From Hirudinaria manillensis (lineage: Eukaryota > Annelida > Clitellata > Hirudinida > Hirudinidae): a stretch of DNA of 64,000 nucleotides. The notes beneath the pieces were generated by a model. That model saw only the letters and a list, made by a program, of their open reading frames with translations, was not told the DNA's origin and did not search any database. A program made the translations under genes and the position numbers. Within the stretch, counting starts at the first letter, position 1; every line of letters begins with the position of its first letter. The DNA is taken from NCBI GenBank assembly GCA_034509925.1, contig CM067528.1, positions 9,957,501 to 10,021,500 on the forward strand. The letters are read 5' to 3'. Below, piece by piece: positions 25,513-45,402 of the stretch.

Positions 25513-26404
25513 GTTGTGGTGATTAATCTAATTATAGAAATCGAATTCACCCAGCTGCTCTAACTTAAGAGTAAATCTAAATGCGTAGTATCACAAACAT
25601 TAGTTTTTATACAAATATTATGAAAAATAATGTTTAGATTATTGATTTTTTATTTAAATTTTTGAACACATAATAATTTTTAAATCGAACGTAGCCCCAT
25701 CCACTTCTTAACATTTATGATTCTTAATCATTCATAATCATATTTTTTAATATTCGAGATTAGTTCTGTCCTGATATTACCGCATGGCGTTTTACACTTT
25801 TATCTGAACATAATCCTGGTCGCCATCGAGTGGAATATCCAAGGTAAGAATCCAGTGGCAACAGGAAACATTTAAGTAGAGCAGAGACGTACTTTTTAAT
25901 TTTTAGAAGGTGGCTATAATAATGCCACGATGCTGGCAGCACAACTTCAGTTCGCTTCTGACACGAAATTTACAATAATGTTTCACTATTGATGAAGCTA
26001 TCAATTCAGATCAGCTACGAGATTACAGATCTAGTTTAATTCTTCGAATAAAATTATGCACAATTAAATAATTCACAATTCCACAATGACTATATTAATC
26101 TGCATAACTAGTAGTCAGTGTCCCAATAAAAAACAACTGTCAATAACAATGGATAAATTAATGTATAAGCATCTAAAACATTAAGTTTTGGCTGGTATAA
26201 AGTGCACAAACATGTGGAATCAAATGAAACAAACCTCATAAACATGAAAACTTAAAATTATGTTCAATTAATAAATATAAAAACCATCGAAAATACTCCA
26301 AGTCAAATGAAAAACTATAGTACACGATCACAAGGCATTCCTGCACGCACACGTAAAAGACTTTCGTAGATATGTAAGCTTCTTAACGAACGCAAGAGTT
26401 CGTT

Positions 26405-27752
26405 CTATTTGAGTTTCGAATGAACTTTCAAATGTCTCGATCTTTCATCGCTCCGGGTAAAGCACTTTCCGCAGACGTCGCACGTGTACGGCTTCTCGCC
26501 GGTGTGCGTCCTCATGTGAGTGGCCAAGTGATCGGTCCTCGAGAAGGCACGGTTACATACCACGCAAGCAAAAGGTCGTTGGCCAGTATGGATTCTGATA
26601 TGTCTGGAGAGTTCGTCACTTCGAGAGAACATTTTCTTGCAGTGCGGACATTGCCGGGTCTTTTCCTTGAGATCTCTTCTTTTCGTGGGTCCGGATGACG
26701 TCACGAGCATGTTACGGGCACCTTCCGTCTCATTCGAGATCCAGTGCGAGGGCATTTCGTCCGACGTGCCCGACAAATGATGGTAGCCAGAAAAACCACC
26801 GGCCAAGGAAATCTGAGCTAAACTGCCGACGCTAAGCTCGGAATTTGATGTCGATCTCTCGGGAGATAGCGAGAAGTCGACGGGTTCGCTTTTTACGTCG
26901 GATATTCGTAAAGGGTCGTCCGAAGACAACGACGGAGGGGAGCCGTCATTAGGAGGCTCGACGCCTGGAAAAGACTTCAGGAAATCTTTTGGGGTGGACT
27001 CGTTGATCCTGCATCTTGCTTTTTCATTGAGTGATTGGATTTCTTTCTGGTCGACCAGGTGGAAAAGAGTCGAGGCATTCATCTTTTGATCGTTCGACTC
27101 ATCATTTGATGAATTATTAATGAGATTCATGAATGGATTAAGCAGCTGGGCCAGGGCGGAAAGATTAGTCGTCGTACTCGTGGTGGTGGTCATGTAGACG
27201 GGTTGGCTGGAACTGTCTGAAATCCTCGAAGACATTATGACGGACGGGGATGAAGGAGAAGAGGACGACAAGGATGAGGACAGGTGAACATTCGACGCCG
27301 TCAAAGTTCCTTTGTAGGTTAGATGTCGGACCTTCAGTGCATCTGTTGCATCAGGAATCGTTATTTCGGCTTGTATCGTTGCTGCAAAGATATACATCCT
27401 AGCAAGTTCAAACAAAAATGTTCATGCAAAAGAAAGTGTTAATGGATTGGTAACACATATAGGTATACATCCTCTACAAAATATTATGTAATTTAGGTAA
27501 TGTCAAAATAATATAAGTTCATTACCAACCAATTACAGGCTGCGACTGGTTACGAGATTCAAGATGTCCCGAGAAATCAAATTTTGTGGATGACAAAGGT
27601 GTGTTCAGAGTATTATCTTCTTCTCTGGCTGTTTTATCACTTTCTCCTGTTAATGCCTCACCCATGCTATCAGCAGGGACTGTTTCAAAGCTTAAGATTT
27701 CAATTTTGTCAACAATAGGTTTCGCCAGCCTTTCAAAATGCTCTGTAACCAT
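26405..27752 (-). CDS. EGR-family zinc-finger transcription factor, copy 2
   Basis: Duplicate of the copy-1 gene: exons 27752-27530 and 27381-26405, 399 residues. Compared with copy 1 it lacks one Glu codon (GVEEPPN becomes GVEPPN) and has a Met-to-Leu change (ISMAGG becomes ISLAGG). Other differences in the second exon are synonymous, including within the zinc fingers. All three fingers and the stop are intact, so it looks functional and under constraint. Confidence 0.88.
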
Positions 27753-28245
27753 TTGGGCGAATTCAAAAACTCATAAAAAGTTCGTTCGAATTTAGGGTCC
27801 CGAGATGTCTTTTTAAGTTTTAAATGCTATGTGATGTCGAATATCAGACCGTATCGATCGATGCGCGCCTCGCCTTGATATACAAACAAATGTCGAAAGA
27901 GACGAATAAGTGGGCAGCTTAAGAACTAATAAACACGATCCGGCCTACTCATTTCTCTTCTGTAGGAGGTGTGGGAGTGACTCATACCTACGCAATCGGC
28001 TCCGTGTATACTCAGCGTGGACGATTCTAATATGTGTGCGATTCTAATAAGTAGAATTAATTAAACTTAGCAATAATTTTGTTCATTAAACATTTATACC
28101 GTCAAAGCAAACTTAATCGACAAGACTAGAATCACCTATTAAAGGTAAAGACGTGGAGAAAAGGGAAGAGAATGAAAAGACGAGGAAACGTGCGTGGGTA
28201 GAGTTTCCGCGTGGGATTTGCAAATTCGTATGACTCAGCAAACAT
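27753..28245. promoter_or_regulatory. Upstream region of EGR-like gene, copy 2
   Basis: Counterpart of 12957-13450, with the same TGACTCA (27978-27984) and TGACTCAGCA (28231-28240) sites. It ends at the target-site duplication of the complete element. Confidence 0.4.
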
Positions 28246-28286
28246 CACCAGCGTGATAGGAGCCTGACAACAAAATGCGTGAGCCC
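28246..28286 (+). repeat. Left terminal inverted repeat
   Basis: Starts CACCAGCGTGATAGGAGCC and ends GCGTGAGCCC. It is the reverse complement of 32211-32252 apart from one inserted base. The same sequence is present at 13451-13491 in copy 1. Confidence 0.93.
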
Positions 28287-28794
28287 GACAACAAAGTGGA
28301 TCAGAAAATAAACAAAAACAATTATTTGCATACAGCCAATCATAGGACGGAGGTGTGATTTGCATGTGATTAGGGCGGACCTGAAATAATGAAGTAAATC
28401 AGAAAATAATTTTTAATGATAAATAAATAAAAAGGCTCAATGATAGCCATTGTTTAAAAATATTTAAAGTATTTTAGCTCCAAGATTTTAAAATGATAAT
28501 AACTTTGGTACTAAGGGTTTTATATGAAAACCACAATTAATGCCTGAATTTATCTTTCGCATCTTTCTAACTGGCTGAGTGCCCGAAATAAACAATTGTC
28601 CGCCATTGTTCTTGCGGGCAAACTCAAATTTGAGTCAAATAGCAAGTTTTAAAAGTCCCAGAACCCTCCCTAATCAAGCAACTGTATTTTTATAAGCTGT
28701 TACATTTGAAAAGCTGCCTATTACTGCCTAATTTCAATGATTTCACCTACTAAAATTTGCGAAATAAGAGTTGTAACAAAAACCAGCAATTGAT

Positions 28795-30243
28795 ATGTTA
28801 AAATAAAGGTTTAATTATTAGTAATATTTTCAAAAACCGGCGTAGTTTGAAATGCATTAATAATGGAGTTATCAAACAAACTTTAAATTACAGCAACAAT
28901 AACTTTGAAATTCATTTATGTCATAGATTTCGGTCTAACTAAGCTTTTGATACATTTCCAGTAAATGTAGTAGGCATTAAGTAAGAGTTTTTGAAAAAAA
29001 AGACTAAAATAATATCGAGTTATTTGAATTTCAATGAAGGGACGCGATCCATTTTAAGTCTCAAATTAATATATTGAGATGGTTTTCTGGGCCCATTTTC
29101 AGATATGTTGTGTATTAATCATATATCTCTCCGATACCAAACTTTCGGTTCCCAATTTGTTGTGGTTTTAGAGTAAATTGGAAATAACAAAGCATCGCAA
29201 CTTTTGAGAATCGAGTTCGGCGAGCAAGTCCAGTGACTTGAGTTTGCGCCCTATAGGCTCTTTTTCTCAATTACGAAAATTAGAAAAAAATTAAATTCAA
29301 AATAATTTAAGCAATAGGTTAATAATAAGAAATGTGAATGATAAAGCCGAAGTTGGGACTTCTAAAGTGAATAGTTTTTCTTATAATCTCGAAAATATAA
29401 AATGGACGCGAAACTCTAAAAATTCTAAAACCTAAAGTTTGATAAAATGTGTGATAAACTATCTTCAAAAAGTTCATTTTGCTATCAATAGCGAAGTTTT
29501 GTGGTAAAAATGAGCAATTTTGCAAACGTTCTTTACAGACGACCCCTGGCGTGTTTTGAAAACAATTCGTCGGGGACCGGCCTGATTAATTTAAAATATG
29601 AAGTTTATTCAAAACTAATATTATATAACTCAAAATAAAGATTTAATTGTCAGTAATGTTTTTCTAAAATTGATTTTACTTGAAATTTAATATTAACGAA
29701 ATTAGGAAACATAAACCTTTATTTTCATTCTCATAATTTTTAAATGTCATGCATCTTAGTACAAATAAGCTTTTGAAATACTTTTCAAAGTACTTAACAA
29801 ACGTTAAATGGAAGTTTTTGGCCGAAAAGACTAAAATAATAGCGAGTTTTCTGAATTAAATTAAGCGACGCGATTCGTTTTAAGTCTCGAATTAATGTAT
29901 TAAGACGGTTTTCTGACCCCATTTTCAGACATGTTATGTCTTAATAATGTATCTCTTCATTACCAAATTTTCGGCTCCAAATATGCTGTGGTTTTAGAGT
30001 AAATTGGAAATAACAGATCATCGCAACTTTTGAGAATCGAGTTCGGCGATCATGTCGAGTGACTCGAGTTTGCGCCCTATAGGCTCTTTTTCTCAATTTC
30101 GAAAATTATGAAAAAATGAAATTTAAAATAATTCAGGTAACAGGTTAATAATAAGAAGTACGAATGATAAAGCCGAAGTTGGGACTTCTAAAGTGAATAG
30201 ATTTTCTTATAATCTCGAAAATATAAGATGGGCGCGAGACTCC
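28795..30243. repeat. Two diverged direct arms (about 826-bp spacing) inside the element
   Basis: Sequence from about 28795 to 29418 recurs, diverged, from about 29620 to 30243. Anchors are GAATGATAAAGCCGAAGTTG at 29336 and 30162, and the GAGAATCGAGTTCGGCGA / GCGCCCTATAGGCTC stretch near 29210 and 30035. The large-duplication breakpoint (29345/14550) falls just after GAATGATAAA in the first arm. Confidence 0.9.
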
Positions 30244-32195
30244 ATGTCGTTTTTGGCATCGTGAACAAAATAGGTGGATTTGCAAGAAAATGTAAAGGAC
30301 GAAAATTGTAGAGGATAGTTTCATGATTCGTTTGATGTATTAATTTTTAGATTTGATTCGGTGGAACTGCTGCGTTTCGAGTTCGAAGTTGACTCAACAC
30401 GAAGCGGAAGGGTGCATGTCGTCTTTGGCATCGTGAACAAAATAGGTGTATTGCAAGAAAATGTAAAGGACGAAATTTGTAGAAGATAGTTTCATGATTC
30501 GTTTGATGTATTAATTTTTAAATTTGATTCGGTGGAACTGCTGCGTTTCGAGCTCGAAGTTGACTCAACACGCAGCAGAAGGGTCCATGTCGTCTTTGGC
30601 ATCGTGAACAAAATAGGTGGATTTGCAAGAAAATGTAAAGGACGAAAATTGTAGAGGATAGCTTCACGATTCGTATGATATATTAATTTTTTAAATTTGA
30701 TTCGGTGGAACTGCTGCGTTTCGAGCTCGAAGTTGACTCAACACGCAGCAGAAGGGTCCATGTCGTCTTTGGCATCGTGAACAAAATAGGTGGATTTGCA
30801 AGAAAATGTAAAGGACGAAAATTGTAGAGGATAGCTTCACGATTCGTATGATATATTAATTTTTTAAATTTGATTCGGTGGAACTGATGCTTTTCGAGTT
30901 CGAAGTTGACTCAACATGAAGCGGAAGGGTCCATGTCGTTTTTGACATAGTGAACAAAATAGGTGGATTTGCAAGAAAATGTAAAGGACGAAAATTGTAG
31001 AGGATAGCTTCACGATTCGTATGATATATTAATTTTTTAAATTTGATTCGGTGGAACTGATGCTTTTCGAGTTAGAATAATCGCCGGCTAGCGATTTTTC
31101 CTCAACTTGTAACTAGGTCATTTCTTCCGACTCCATGTCGTATTTGGCATCGTGAACAAAATAGGTGGATTTGCAAGAAAATGTAAAGGACGAAAATTGT
31201 AGAGGATAGCTTCACGATTCGTATGATATATTAATTTTTTAAATTTGATTCGGTGGAACTGATGCTTTTCGAGTTCGAAGTTGACTCAACATGAAGCGGA
31301 AGGGTCCATGTCGTTTTTGACATAGTGAACAAAATAGGTGGATTTGCAAGAAAATGTAAAGGACGAAAATTGTAGAGGATAGCTTCACGATTCGTATGAT
31401 ATATTAATTTTTTAAATTTGATTCGGTGGAACTGATGCTTTTCGAGTTAGAATAATCGCCGGCTAGCGATTTTTCCTCAACTTGTAACTAGGTCATTTCT
31501 TCCGACTCCATGTCGTATTTGGCATCGTGAACAAAATAGGTGGATTTGCAAGAAAATGTAAAGGACGAAAATTGTAGAGGATAGCTTCACGATTCGTATG
31601 ATATATTAATTTTTTAAATTTGATTCGGTGGAACTGATGCTTTTCGAGTTCGAAGTTGACTCAACATGAAGCGGAAGGGTCCATGTCGTTTTTGACATAG
31701 TGAACAAAATAGGTGGATTTGCAAGAAAATGTAAAGGACGAAAATTGTAGAGGATAGCTTCACGATTCGTATGATATATTAATTTTTTAAATTTGATTCG
31801 GTGGAACTGATGCTTTTCGAGTTAGAATAATCGCCGGCTAGCGATTTTTCCTCAACTTGTAACTAGGTCATTTCTTCCGACTCCATGTCGTATTTGGCAT
31901 CGTGAACAAAATAGGTGGATTTGCAAGAAAATGTAAAGGACGAAAATTGTAGAGGATAGCTTCACGATTCGTATGATATATTAATTTTTTAAATTTGATT
32001 CGGTGGAACTGATGCTTTTCGAGTTCGAAGTTGACTCAACATGAAGCGGAAGGGTCCATGTCGTTTTTGACATAGTGAACAAAATAGGTGGATTTGCAAG
32101 AAAATGTAAAGGACGAAAATTGTAGAGGATAGTTTCATGATTCGTTTGATGTATTAATTTTTAAATTTGGTTCAGTGGAACTGCTGCATTTTGAT
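30243..32195. repeat. Satellite array: 171-173-bp monomers and 375-bp higher-order repeat
   Basis: The anchor GTGAACAAAATAGG occurs at 30261, 30433, 30604, 30777, 30950, 31152, 31325, 31527, 31700, 31902 and 32075. The spacings are 172, 171, 173, 173, 202, 173, 202, 173, 202 and 173. From 30950 on, a 202+173 = 375-bp dimer is repeated and the copies look identical to the eye. The 202-bp monomer carries an insert with CGCCGGCTAGCG in place of the usual linker. Earlier monomers are more diverged. No coding capacity. Confidence 0.95.
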
Positions 32196-32210
32196 CGGTT
32201 TCCTGAGTTA

Positions 32211-32252
32211 GGGCTCACGCACTTTTGTTGTCAGGCTCCTATCACGCTGGTG
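32211..32252 (-). repeat. Right terminal inverted repeat
   Basis: Reads GGGCTCACGCACTTTTGTTG and ends CTATCACGCTGGTG, inverted relative to the left end and followed at once by the CAAACAT target-site copy. Confidence 0.93.
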
Positions 32253-32259
32253 CAAACAT

Positions 32260-33417
32260 CCTAGCCATTTTCTTCTTCCTATCCATCACGCCCAACATCA
32301 CGAATGAATGAAATGCATTTGAAATTAGTTTTATTTAACAGCAGATCATCAGAAGAATGTTTTAAAACTCAGCGTTAAAAAAATTTAATTTTGACTTTCA
32401 CAAAAGCCTTTTTCGTAACGAATCCTTTATTAAAATATGTTTGAGCTCGATGAAACCCGGGAACGAAATGCAAAATGGTTCATTACAGGTTGGGGGTATC
32501 TGATTAGGAGAAATTACATGAAGTTTGAGAATCTTCTAGCATTCTAAACCAAAGTGTGACAGAAATTTTTGTTACAATGAGTAACAATGACTTCTACAGA
32601 AATTTGTCTGGGAAGGCCAGTCATCTGCCCAGCTGACTTTACCGCAAATGTATTTTAATGATCAAATTGACACCTAGTTACAAACTACAACATTCAAACT
32701 TTAAGCGGAAATTATTCTTTAATTAATGCAATTTGAAGTTGTAATTATATAATAATTGTAATCATATTAATAAAAAGGATATCTTTTTATAACTTAAATA
32801 TGGAAAAGTAGGTAGTAGGTAAGGTATTTTTCAAAATAAACATTAAAATGATTTAAATATTTAATTACAAAATACAATGAAATGCAAAAAAAGAAATGTA
32901 TTAACATCAATTACATTTCAAACACTTTCGCCCACCATTTTTTTGTTTCTGCCATTCGAGTGCGCGTCTTGTTTTGGTCGAGATGGGGGAGGTGCTGGAA
33001 CAGTTTAGGTGCAACAGAGACATAAATCTGTCTCTTTCTTCGTCGATTAAGGTAGCCACTTTGTAAGAGTTAAGATTAGATCTTTATGTGGGTTAGTTAA
33101 ATAAAGTTAAGTACGTGGGCTATTGGAAAGAGTTCTGGTTTAGATCGTGGCTGAAACTCTTTTGATTGAGTAGCTTGCGAATTGACAGAAAACAAAGTTA
33201 CCGAAAAGAATTTTCCGGAGCGAGGTCAGCAGAAGAACACTCAGTATATTTGGATTCAATCTAATAGGTTTGAGTTTGTTCAAGTTGAATTTACTTGCGG
33301 GTTTCCGTTTTTGGGAATTCGCTGAATATATTTGGGCTCTGAAATAAGTACATAAGATGACATTTATCATTTTGAATCTTTGTGGAATTGTAGGCTAGAC
33401 ATAATTAAATATTTACA
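32260..33417. other. Intergenic region upstream of SKP2-like gene
   Basis: No supported gene. A GC-richer, non-repetitive stretch around 32930-33060 may be promoter or 5' untranslated sequence of the plus-strand SKP2-like gene. The 76-residue frame at 33140-33370 has no recognisable features. Confidence 0.5.
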
Positions 33418-35446
33418 ATGTTTTTGTTGGGAAAGCAAAGTTTGACCTTTTCAGACCATACGCAATCATTGCCCGATGAAATTCTGCTCGAGATATTTAG
33501 CTATCTTCCCAAAGCGTGCCTATTGAACATCTCTTTAGTGTGCCGCCGTTGGAAACGGATATCGTAAGTCCTTTTTTAATTTTAAAAGTGAAATTAGCCT
33601 AAATTCTTAAGCTCAAGTATTATAAGTGGAATTCTTGATACAAGGACTGATGGAATCCTGTGGAGAGGAGTAGACATGTCTGAGAAAATTGTCCTCTTCA
33701 GTGACATAATCCGCATCCTAGATTACGGTGTGTCGGCTCTAAAAATGGTTGGAACAAGGGTGAGATGTAATGGAATTACCAACAGCAAATGGAGGTTATT
33801 TGTAATTGTAATTATATTTAATAGTCCACAGGATTTTATAAGATGAAAATCATTGTGTAGTATAATTTTGCCCCACAGATTCAGTATTTGGCTCCAGTAT
33901 TAAGACTATTTTTGTTCTAGTTGCCTTATTATGTTTAAAAATTTGTATGTCCTGCTGCAGATGCCAATTGCAACTTCTCGACGTGACCATGTCTTCGATA
34001 TCGACGGATGCTTTGCTTCGTTTGCTGTCCCGCTGCAGGCATCTGGAAAAGTTGAGCCTCGAAAGTTGGATCGTCAACAATGACATTTGCAGGTAAGTTA
34101 ATTGACTTGAGAATCTGACTTATGATAGTTAGAAACTACAGTTAAATTGTTAACATTTAATTAGTTAAATTATAATTATTAATATCTCTTATACTTGTTT
34201 ATCTGCAAGGTAATCTCACTAGAGGTTTGTGTATTGAATGTTTGATTGTCAGGGAGATTGCAGAAAACAAGTACTTGAAGGTGCTAAACATGAGCATGTG
34301 TTCTGGAGTCAACGTGGCTCTATTTTCCTACTTGCAAAGGTTGTTAGGATTCATGTTTACTAATTCGTGATGACTGAGAATGAGTCAGTTCCATGTGAAA
34401 CCCTGAAATGGCAGCAAATTACCTGTTGTAAATTAATTAGTTGTGTTTTTGGAATTATGGAAAGGTCTTTTCAATGAATATCCTAAATTCAATTGTTGCT
34501 TGGAGTTTTGATGATAGTTGCCGAGAGTTGATTGTTGTTACGACCTGTTGTTTCAATAGCTTGGAAGAATTGAACGTGTCGTGGATGAAGATGGATCGGG
34601 AGGGCCTGGTCCAACTCATTTCGAGTCTCCCTTCGACTTTGAAGCGTCTCAACATCAGCAGACACGAGCCGTCTCTCAATAACGGAGGTTATTGATTCAA
34701 ATATTATTCAAATAAAAACTATTTTAACAATATAATTTTAATAATTTAATTAATTAATGTTTGTTTTAACTATGTCAAGTAATTTTTAATTCGTTTGCAT
34801 TTAGACGTGATCGCCATCTGTACTAATTGTCCAAACCTTGTTGAATTGAACATCTCCAGCAATGCAGAAATCACAGACCTTTCCATAAATGCGATTGCAA
34901 ATGGTCTCACGAAGATAGAGAGTCTCTCCGTGACCGGATGCTTCTCCATACCCATGCATTCGCTGTTGTCGGTGGAGCTATCTTGATCCTGATATAATAA
35001 TGACTGATTCATTTTAACAATATTTAAATTTAATAATATTTAATACTCTTTCAAGCAATTTTAGTGCTGTTAAATCTTTTATTATTATAATAATTTATGA
35101 TACATAATATAATATAATAATAATAATATTTTAAGTCATTTTTTAAGACGAATGTGCATGATTTAATTAATTTGCTCAAAGGATTATTAAACATATCAAG
35201 TTATAATTTTACAAATACAATATTTGTAAGCCAAAGTTCACTCATTTCAGTGACCTGCGTTTCGTGAAATCCCTGAAGCAGCTGAACTTACACAGAACTC
35301 TCAAAGAGGACAGGATGGAGGAGTTGTGCTTGTCACTGGAGGACATTGAACTCAACAAGTCTCTCATCTCGACCGTGGCCAGGTCTTCCGTCGAAGGGGA
35401 CGAGGAGTGCGGCTTCTGGGGATTCGAACTCAGCTCGTGGAGTTGA
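33418..35446 (+). CDS. SKP2: SKP2-like F-box/leucine-rich-repeat protein
   Basis: Substrate-recognition subunit of an SCF ubiquitin ligase; in animals SKP2 targets the CDK inhibitor p27 for degradation. Seven exons in consistent phase: 33418-33563, 33645-33794, 33961-34092, 34253-34339, 34560-34687, 34805-34964, 35251-35446; 332 residues. The F-box is at residues 17-48 (SLPDEILLEIFSYLPK, then VCRRWKRIS). After it comes LWRGVDMS, as in SKP2 (LWQTLDLT), then leucine-rich repeats (LQLLDVT, LEKLSLES, LKVLNMS, LEELNVSW, LVELNISS, IESLSVTGC). The protein is shorter than the human one (about 424 residues) because the region before the F-box is nearly absent, so the N-terminal cyclin A-binding part is missing. 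A different F-box/LRR protein is possible but the order of repeats fits SKP2 best. Confidence 0.82.
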
Positions 35447-36133
35447 TGACGCCGACGGTCGAAAGATTGCAGACGGAACGTTAAAGTTGTATTTTTGTAG
35501 ATTTATCATTGCAAAGCCACTTTTTTTTCTTTGAGGGATTTTAATTTCGTTTGTCTGATTGTAGATCTCAAGATTAGATTTTATATTATTATTGTTATTA
35601 TTTTTTTTGTAGTTTATTGTAGTTTGTTTCAGAAGATTTTATGCAATTTAAATAGGTTTTAGATTTAGATTTTGTTGGATGACATTCAGTTTAGTGAAAC
35701 GTAATCAAAACACCTTCCCAATCGTTCGCTTGTTTTATACTATTTGGTCTCGCAACCGATTTGTACTTCGGCGACTTTGCCACGGTGCTGTGGAATTGTC
35801 ATGCTACATTTATTGATGCAAGATGAAGCACATTAAAAGATCAATTGGAGTATTATACAAATATATCGGGCAAGTTCGATTACAGATGGGTGGTGGGGAA
35901 CGGATATGCAAGTTTGTGCTCGGAAGGTTCACGAATGCGACGTCTCTCGACGTCGTGCCGGGGCAGTGGTGATTCTTTAGCAAAGACAACCGTTTATGGG
36001 ACGTGACTAGCTAGCGATGACGCGACAATGACGACAACGATGCAGATTGCAAGTAAGGAACAATGAAAAGTCGTGAATGAAAACCCCACGACCGAGTATG
36101 GCGTGAGGGTGGCTTTCGTGTAGGGCGTCGGAC
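35447..36133. other. Convergent intergenic region between SKP2-like and RABGAP1
   Basis: Holds the 3' regions of both genes. ATTAAA at 35834-35839 is a possible polyadenylation signal on the plus strand, and TTTATT at 35810 reads AATAAA on the minus strand. No further coding sequence seen. Confidence 0.5.
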
Positions 36134-43674
<7,541 letters not shown>

Positions 43675-45402
43675 CTGATTAAAAGAACTATGTAGTCGGA
43701 CTTTTCAGAAAAATGTCTATTACCTCAATTACGATCGACGAGCTTATACTATTTCTATCGCTTTCCCGAGAGTAAACATTGGTGCCCCTTGAAATTTTCT
43801 ATTAGCGAAACCGTTAACAGATGCATTATAATTGCACTATTTTGTTCTTTCGTTGCAATTAGTAGAAAGACATTTGTTTATCGGCTTTATTATAAGCAGA
43901 CCTTTTCATTGAAGACCCATGTCAAAAATCAAGATAAAGCAAGATGCAAAAATCTAAACAGAGTGATCAAATGCGATAAGCAGACTATAACAAACACAGA
44001 TGAGATGGTCACAAGAAGCGACATTCATTATCTTAACCAGATATAAATTCAAACCTGCATTTGGTTTAACATTTCACCATTTTTTAATTTTAATAATTTT
44101 CTTATTCGAAAATATATGTGTATGTAATTAATATAAACTGCTTTAATATACAAGTGAGATTTACCTCTGTTTACCATGGATTATCTTTAAACACCGAGGT
44201 GCGATTATTCCGCAAATTTATCAGACATTTTGTCAAGATTCATCATAGTTACAGAACTCGAACTAATTTTAATTAAAAAAAATTAATTCATTGATTAATT
44301 TATCCCAGAAATGCTAACCTAAGATGCACTTAATAGTAGATGCTCTATACCCAGAGAAATTGTTACTGAAATCTTTAGTAATTCGCTTTGACAGAGGAAG
44401 GAAAAAAACCATCACTCCAGCAGGATTATATTGATTTATAAGTTGATCGATAGGTTTAACAGCTATTTTCCTTGATGAATTTCATACTCCCCCTTGTGAT
44501 TGACGCGCAATTAAATGTATCAGAATCCTAGTTTAGCCGTTCAAAAGAAAGCCTACAAATTGCTTAAATTCTTTTAATTACATACTAAAAAATATTTCTT
44601 TCAAGACATATTGATGGATTGATAGCAAAATTTGAATTCCAATGTAAATATAATAAATAATGAAAGGTGCGCAATTTATAGCAAATAACGATTTTCAATA
44701 TTTAATTAATTTAATGCCGAAGTTAGGTGCCAAATGGTCAAAAGATATTTTCAAAATATTTTGTTTCTCAATAATGAGGTTTCTGAGTGGACATCGAGGT
44801 AATATAATCGAAGTTCAGTTCACATAATGTAAAATCAGCCCAGCTATTTCTGCCTGCAAAGGTGCAAATAGAGGACATGTGATATCGGTATGCTAATTTA
44901 TGAATGACGCGAGCAATAGAACGCTTCAATTGTTCTAAGAGACGGTGATCAATTTTTACCTTATTCGTATTCAAGTCAAAGCCCACGATGCATAACTAAT
45001 TAGCCACAATAAACATAATCCATGACCATTTGTTGACCAAATTATATGTGTCAAGTGAGCTGTCCAGCATCCACACTCGCAATAGCTCTAAGAATCAGAA
45101 ATTCCAAAGATAATCGATCGTTCAAATTAGAACTAATGAAATGTGAGTCACCTAACAGCTTTGAATGCCTTTAGTGTCAGTCTGTGCGCTCTAAAAGTTT
45201 GCATAGAAGTTCTGAAGGCTCATTATTTCTTATTTGTGACAATCGGTTCCAGCGATTTTTTAGTGCCGAGCTAAATTAAGTTCGGCAAAACACAGAACGG
45301 GAGTCAATTTTTTACTTGTGGATTTGGTTCGTACAGATGGTTTACTTCGGCTTGTTTCCGATATCGCTGAAGCTAATTTTCTAACGACAAACTTTAAAGA
45401 AC
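43675..45402. other. Divergent intergenic region between RABGAP1 and the coiled-coil gene
   Basis: AT-rich with no supported gene. The open frames at 43789-44046 and 44768-44986 start at non-ATG codons and show no family features. Likely holds both promoters. A GC-richer stretch near 45180-45300 precedes the coiled-coil gene. Confidence 0.5.

Larger units (their letters stand above)
28246..32252. mobile_element. 4,007-bp non-coding element with terminal inverted repeats and internal satellite
   Basis: The left end 28246-28286 (CACCAGCGTGATAGGAGCC...) and right end 32211-32252 are inverted copies over about 41 bases with one indel. Both ends are flanked by CAAACAT (28239-28245 and 32253-32259), a perfect 7-bp target-site duplication. 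Inside are a left segment, two diverged arms about 826 bp apart, and a satellite array. No open frame with transposase features is visible, so it is presumably non-autonomous. A 7-bp duplication does not point clearly to one DNA-transposon superfamily (hAT usually gives 8), so I leave it unclassified. Confidence 0.88.

Noticed and set aside
30243-32195. CRISPR-like regular array
   Set aside because: Units are 171-202 bp with no short repeat/spacer alternation, and the DNA is clearly animal. It is a satellite.
28246-32252. Assigning the element to hAT or another named superfamily
   Set aside because: The target-site duplication reads as 7 bp with ends CACCAGCG, which does not match the usual hAT pattern, and there is no transposase to classify it.
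43789-44046. 85-residue open frame upstream of RABGAP1
   Set aside because: Starts at a non-ATG codon, no splice context, no family pattern.
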